Of a DNA stretch of 64,000 bases, positions 62,192 through 64,000 are shown one piece after another; the first letter of the stretch is position 1; the number at the start of each line of letters is the position of its first letter. The notes under the pieces are model-generated. The model ran no database searches. It saw only the letters and a program-made list of their open reading frames with translations, and had not been told where the DNA came from. The DNA comes from Vagococcus fluvialis (GTDB lineage Bacteria > Bacillota > Bacilli > Lactobacillales > Vagococcaceae). The position numbers were made by a program, and so were the translations under genes. The DNA lies in NCBI RefSeq assembly GCF_003337315.1, contig NZ_QPJV01000003.1, positions 124,001-188,000 of the forward strand, in the 5' to 3' direction.

Positions 62192-64000
62192 ATGAAAAAA
62201 ATGAAACAGATGTTGTCATCTGACTTAATAAAACCATTATTTAAAGAATTTCGAATTGGCTTAGAAAAAGAGAGTCAACGTATAACACCAGATGGAGAAT
62301 TAGCGACAACAGAGCACCCGAAAAGAATAGCATCAAGAGATATCCATCCCTACATCCAAACAGATTTTAGTGAAACTCAAATGGAATTAATTACCCCAGT
62401 ATTTGATTCAAGTGAAGAAACCTTAAGATTTTTAGGGGCATTACACGATGTGACTTTACGTTCTTTAGAGAATGGTGAAAGACTATGGCCTATGAGTATG
62501 CCACCAGTCTTGCCAAGAGATGACAAAGATATTATTATTGCTAAATTAAGTGACCAAGGTGATGTTAATTATCGCCGTTATTTAGCTAAAGTTTATGGTA
62601 AAAGAAAACAGATGGTTAGTGGTATTCATTATAACTTTGAGTTTTCTGATGAATTTTTAAGAGCTTTATTTAAAGAACAAGATCAAGTAACTTCTTTTGA
62701 AGAATTTAGAACAAGCTGTTATATGAAAGTATCTCGTCAGTATTTAAGATATCGTTGGCTAGTAACTTATTTATATGGCGCAAGTCCTTTTGCTGAGAAA
62801 GGGTATTTCTTCAATCAGCCAGTTGAACAACCCGTTAGAAGTTTTAGAAATAGCCATTTTGGTTATACTAATCGACCTGAAATTAATGTGTCTTATGATT
62901 CTTTGGAAAAATATGTCGCAGATATTAATGATTTGATTGATAATGGTTTGTTAATAGAAGCTAAAGAGTTTTATTCAGCTGTTAGACTTCGTGGAACTGA
63001 TAATATTGACGAGTTATTAACTAAAGGTGTTTCTTATATTGAACTTAGAAATATAGATTTAAACCCATTTGCAGAATATGGTATTTCTCTTGAAACTTTA
63101 GATTTCTTACATTTATTTATGATGACTATGTTGTGGTTAGATGAAACAGAGGAAACTTCTGAGAGTTTATTGAAAACAGGTGTTGTTAAGAATGAACAAG
63201 TTTCCTTAGAACACCCAATGGTTAAAACAGACAATTATGAGGAAGGTTTGTGGCTGCTAAACGAAATGGAAAAACTAGCGACAGCCTTAAACTTACCAAA
63301 AGAGTATTTAGCTGTTATTGAAAAAAGCTCAAAAGCTTTAGAACATCCAAAAGAAACTTTAGCTGCTCAAATAGTAACGGAAATCGAATCAACTTATAAA
63401 ACTAATAAAGAATTAGCAACGTCTTTAGGAAATACGTATCATGAAAGAGCTATTGAAAAACCATATCAACTATCAGGTTATCGCCACATGGAATTATCAA
63501 CACAAATTATGATGTTTGATGCTATTCAAAATGGTGTCAAAGTTGAAGTACTTGATGAAAATGACCAGTTTTTAAAACTAACATATCAAGGAAAAGTTGA
63601 ATATGTAAAAAATGCGAATATGACAAGTAAAGATTCCTACATTGTGCCGCTGCTCATGGAAAATAAAACAGTAACTAAAAAAGTATTAGCTAAAGCTGGC
63701 TTTAGAGTCCCATTAGGCAAAGAATTTTCTAGTATGGAAAAGGCAGAACAAGCCTATGATTTATTTGCTAATAAAGGATTTGTCGTAAAACCTAAATCAA
63801 CTAACTACGGCTTAGGAATTTCTATTTTCAAAGACGGAGCTACTTTTGAAGATTATAAAAAAGCTTTGGAAATAGCTTTTAGTGAAGATACTGATTTATT
63901 AGTAGAAGAATTTTTACCAGGAACTGAATATCGATTCTTTGTTTTAGATGGTAAAACAAGAGCAATTCTGTTGAGGGTTCCGGCTAATATAGTGGGGGAT
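62192..64000 (+). CDS. gshAB: Bifunctional glutamate-cysteine ligase/glutathione synthetase (3' end outside window)
   Basis: An open frame of 603 codons that runs off the window. The N-terminal part is a GshA-type ligase: FRIGLEKESQRITPDGELATT, HPYIQTDFSETQMELITP and the MSMPP block. From about residue 485 an ATP-grasp domain of the D-Ala-D-Ala ligase type begins, with KVLAKAGFRVPLGKEF, VVKPKSTNYGLGISIF and VEEFLPGTEYRFFVLDG. This fused enzyme makes glutathione from Glu, Cys and Gly and is known from streptococci, enterococci and Listeria. ATG 62192 follows AAGGTGGAAATTAA. About 150 more residues are expected. Confidence 0.95.
   Translation, partial: MKKMKQMLSSDLIKPLFKEFRIGLEKESQRITPDGELATTEHPKRIASRDIHPYIQTDFSETQMELITPVFDSSEETLRFLGALHDVTLRSLENGERLWPMSMPPVLPRDDKDIIIAKLSDQGDVNYRRYLAKVYGKRKQMVSGIHYNFEFSDEFLRALFKEQDQVTSFEEFRTSCYMKVSRQYLRYRWLVTYLYGASPFAEKGYFFNQPVEQPVRSFRNSHFGYTNRPEINVSYDSLEKYVADINDLIDNGLLIEAKEFYSAVRLRGTDNIDELLTKGVSYIELRNIDLNPFAEYGISLETLDFLHLFMMTMLWLDETEETSESLLKTGVVKNEQVSLEHPMVKTDNYEEGLWLLNEMEKLATALNLPKEYLAVIEKSSKALEHPKETLAAQIVTEIESTYKTNKELATSLGNTYHERAIEKPYQLSGYRHMELSTQIMMFDAIQNGVKVEVLDENDQFLKLTYQGKVEYVKNANMTSKDSYIVPLLMENKTVTKKVLAKAGFRVPLGKEFSSMEKAEQAYDLFANKGFVVKPKSTNYGLGISIFKDGATFEDYKKALEIAFSEDTDLLVEEFLPGTEYRFFVLDGKTRAILLRVPANIVGD

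Overview
The window reads as chromosomal DNA of a low-GC, non-sporulating Gram-positive coccus of the order Lactobacillales, most likely family Enterococcaceae (a Vagococcus-like genus is my best guess; the genus is inferred and not proved by the sequence). The reasons are AT-rich codon use, strong AGGAGG-type ribosome binding sites, frequent TTG/GTG starts, an LPXTG surface protein with a class A sortase, the ddl-murF-cshA-acpS order, an oppDFBCA operon, a fused gshAB gene, and the yloC-to-ftsY housekeeping cluster in the Bacillus-like order. I see no rRNA or tRNA genes, insertion sequences, prophage, CRISPR array or plasmid functions.

Layout. 1-3041: the 3' part of a second D-Ala-D-Ala ligase-like gene, then an argR-type regulator, a phosphohexomutase and a small cysteine-containing protein in one probable operon. 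3038-4867: a proline T-box riboswitch and an archaeal/eukaryal-type prolyl-tRNA synthetase. 4965-6753: an LPXTG adhesin split by a frameshift at an eight-A tract. 6781-8065: HIT and pseudouridine synthase genes on the minus strand. 8247-10802: a class A penicillin-binding protein and a YheA-type protein. 10902-15798: the yhaO-yhaN-yhaM nuclease/ATPase operon. 15881-17648: sortase A and an unrecognised gene. 17769-22451: ddl, murF, cshA, acpS. 22479-24912: an unknown minus-strand gene, then a patatin-like protein and a PC4-like protein leading into yicC/yloC.

24923-58236 is the large conserved cluster: yloC, gmk, rpoZ, (PhzF-like, AIM24-like and methyltransferase genes where coaBC lies in Bacillus), priA, def, fmt, rsmB, PP2C phosphatase, PASTA kinase, rsgA, rpe, thiN, rpmB (opposite strand), yloU, fakA, recG, plsX, acpP, (oppDFBCA), rnc, smc, a HAD phosphatase, ftsY. 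It links nucleotide supply, replication restart, translation start, cell-wall signalling, ribosome assembly, phospholipid/fatty-acid metabolism, chromosome segregation and protein targeting. 58338-62084 is a fructose operon (DeoR-type regulator, 1-phosphofructokinase, PTS EIIABC). The window ends inside gshAB (glutathione synthesis).

Most of the window is ordinary housekeeping DNA, and I did not find a clearly new biological system. The points most worth a second look are the A8 frameshift in the surface adhesin, the proS T-box whose acceptor-pairing base does not fit the usual tRNA-Pro, the second ligase of a different subtype, the heavily structured control region before the opp operon, a patatin with an extra N-terminal domain coupled to a PC4-like gene, and a small family of dispersed intergenic repeat/terminator elements.
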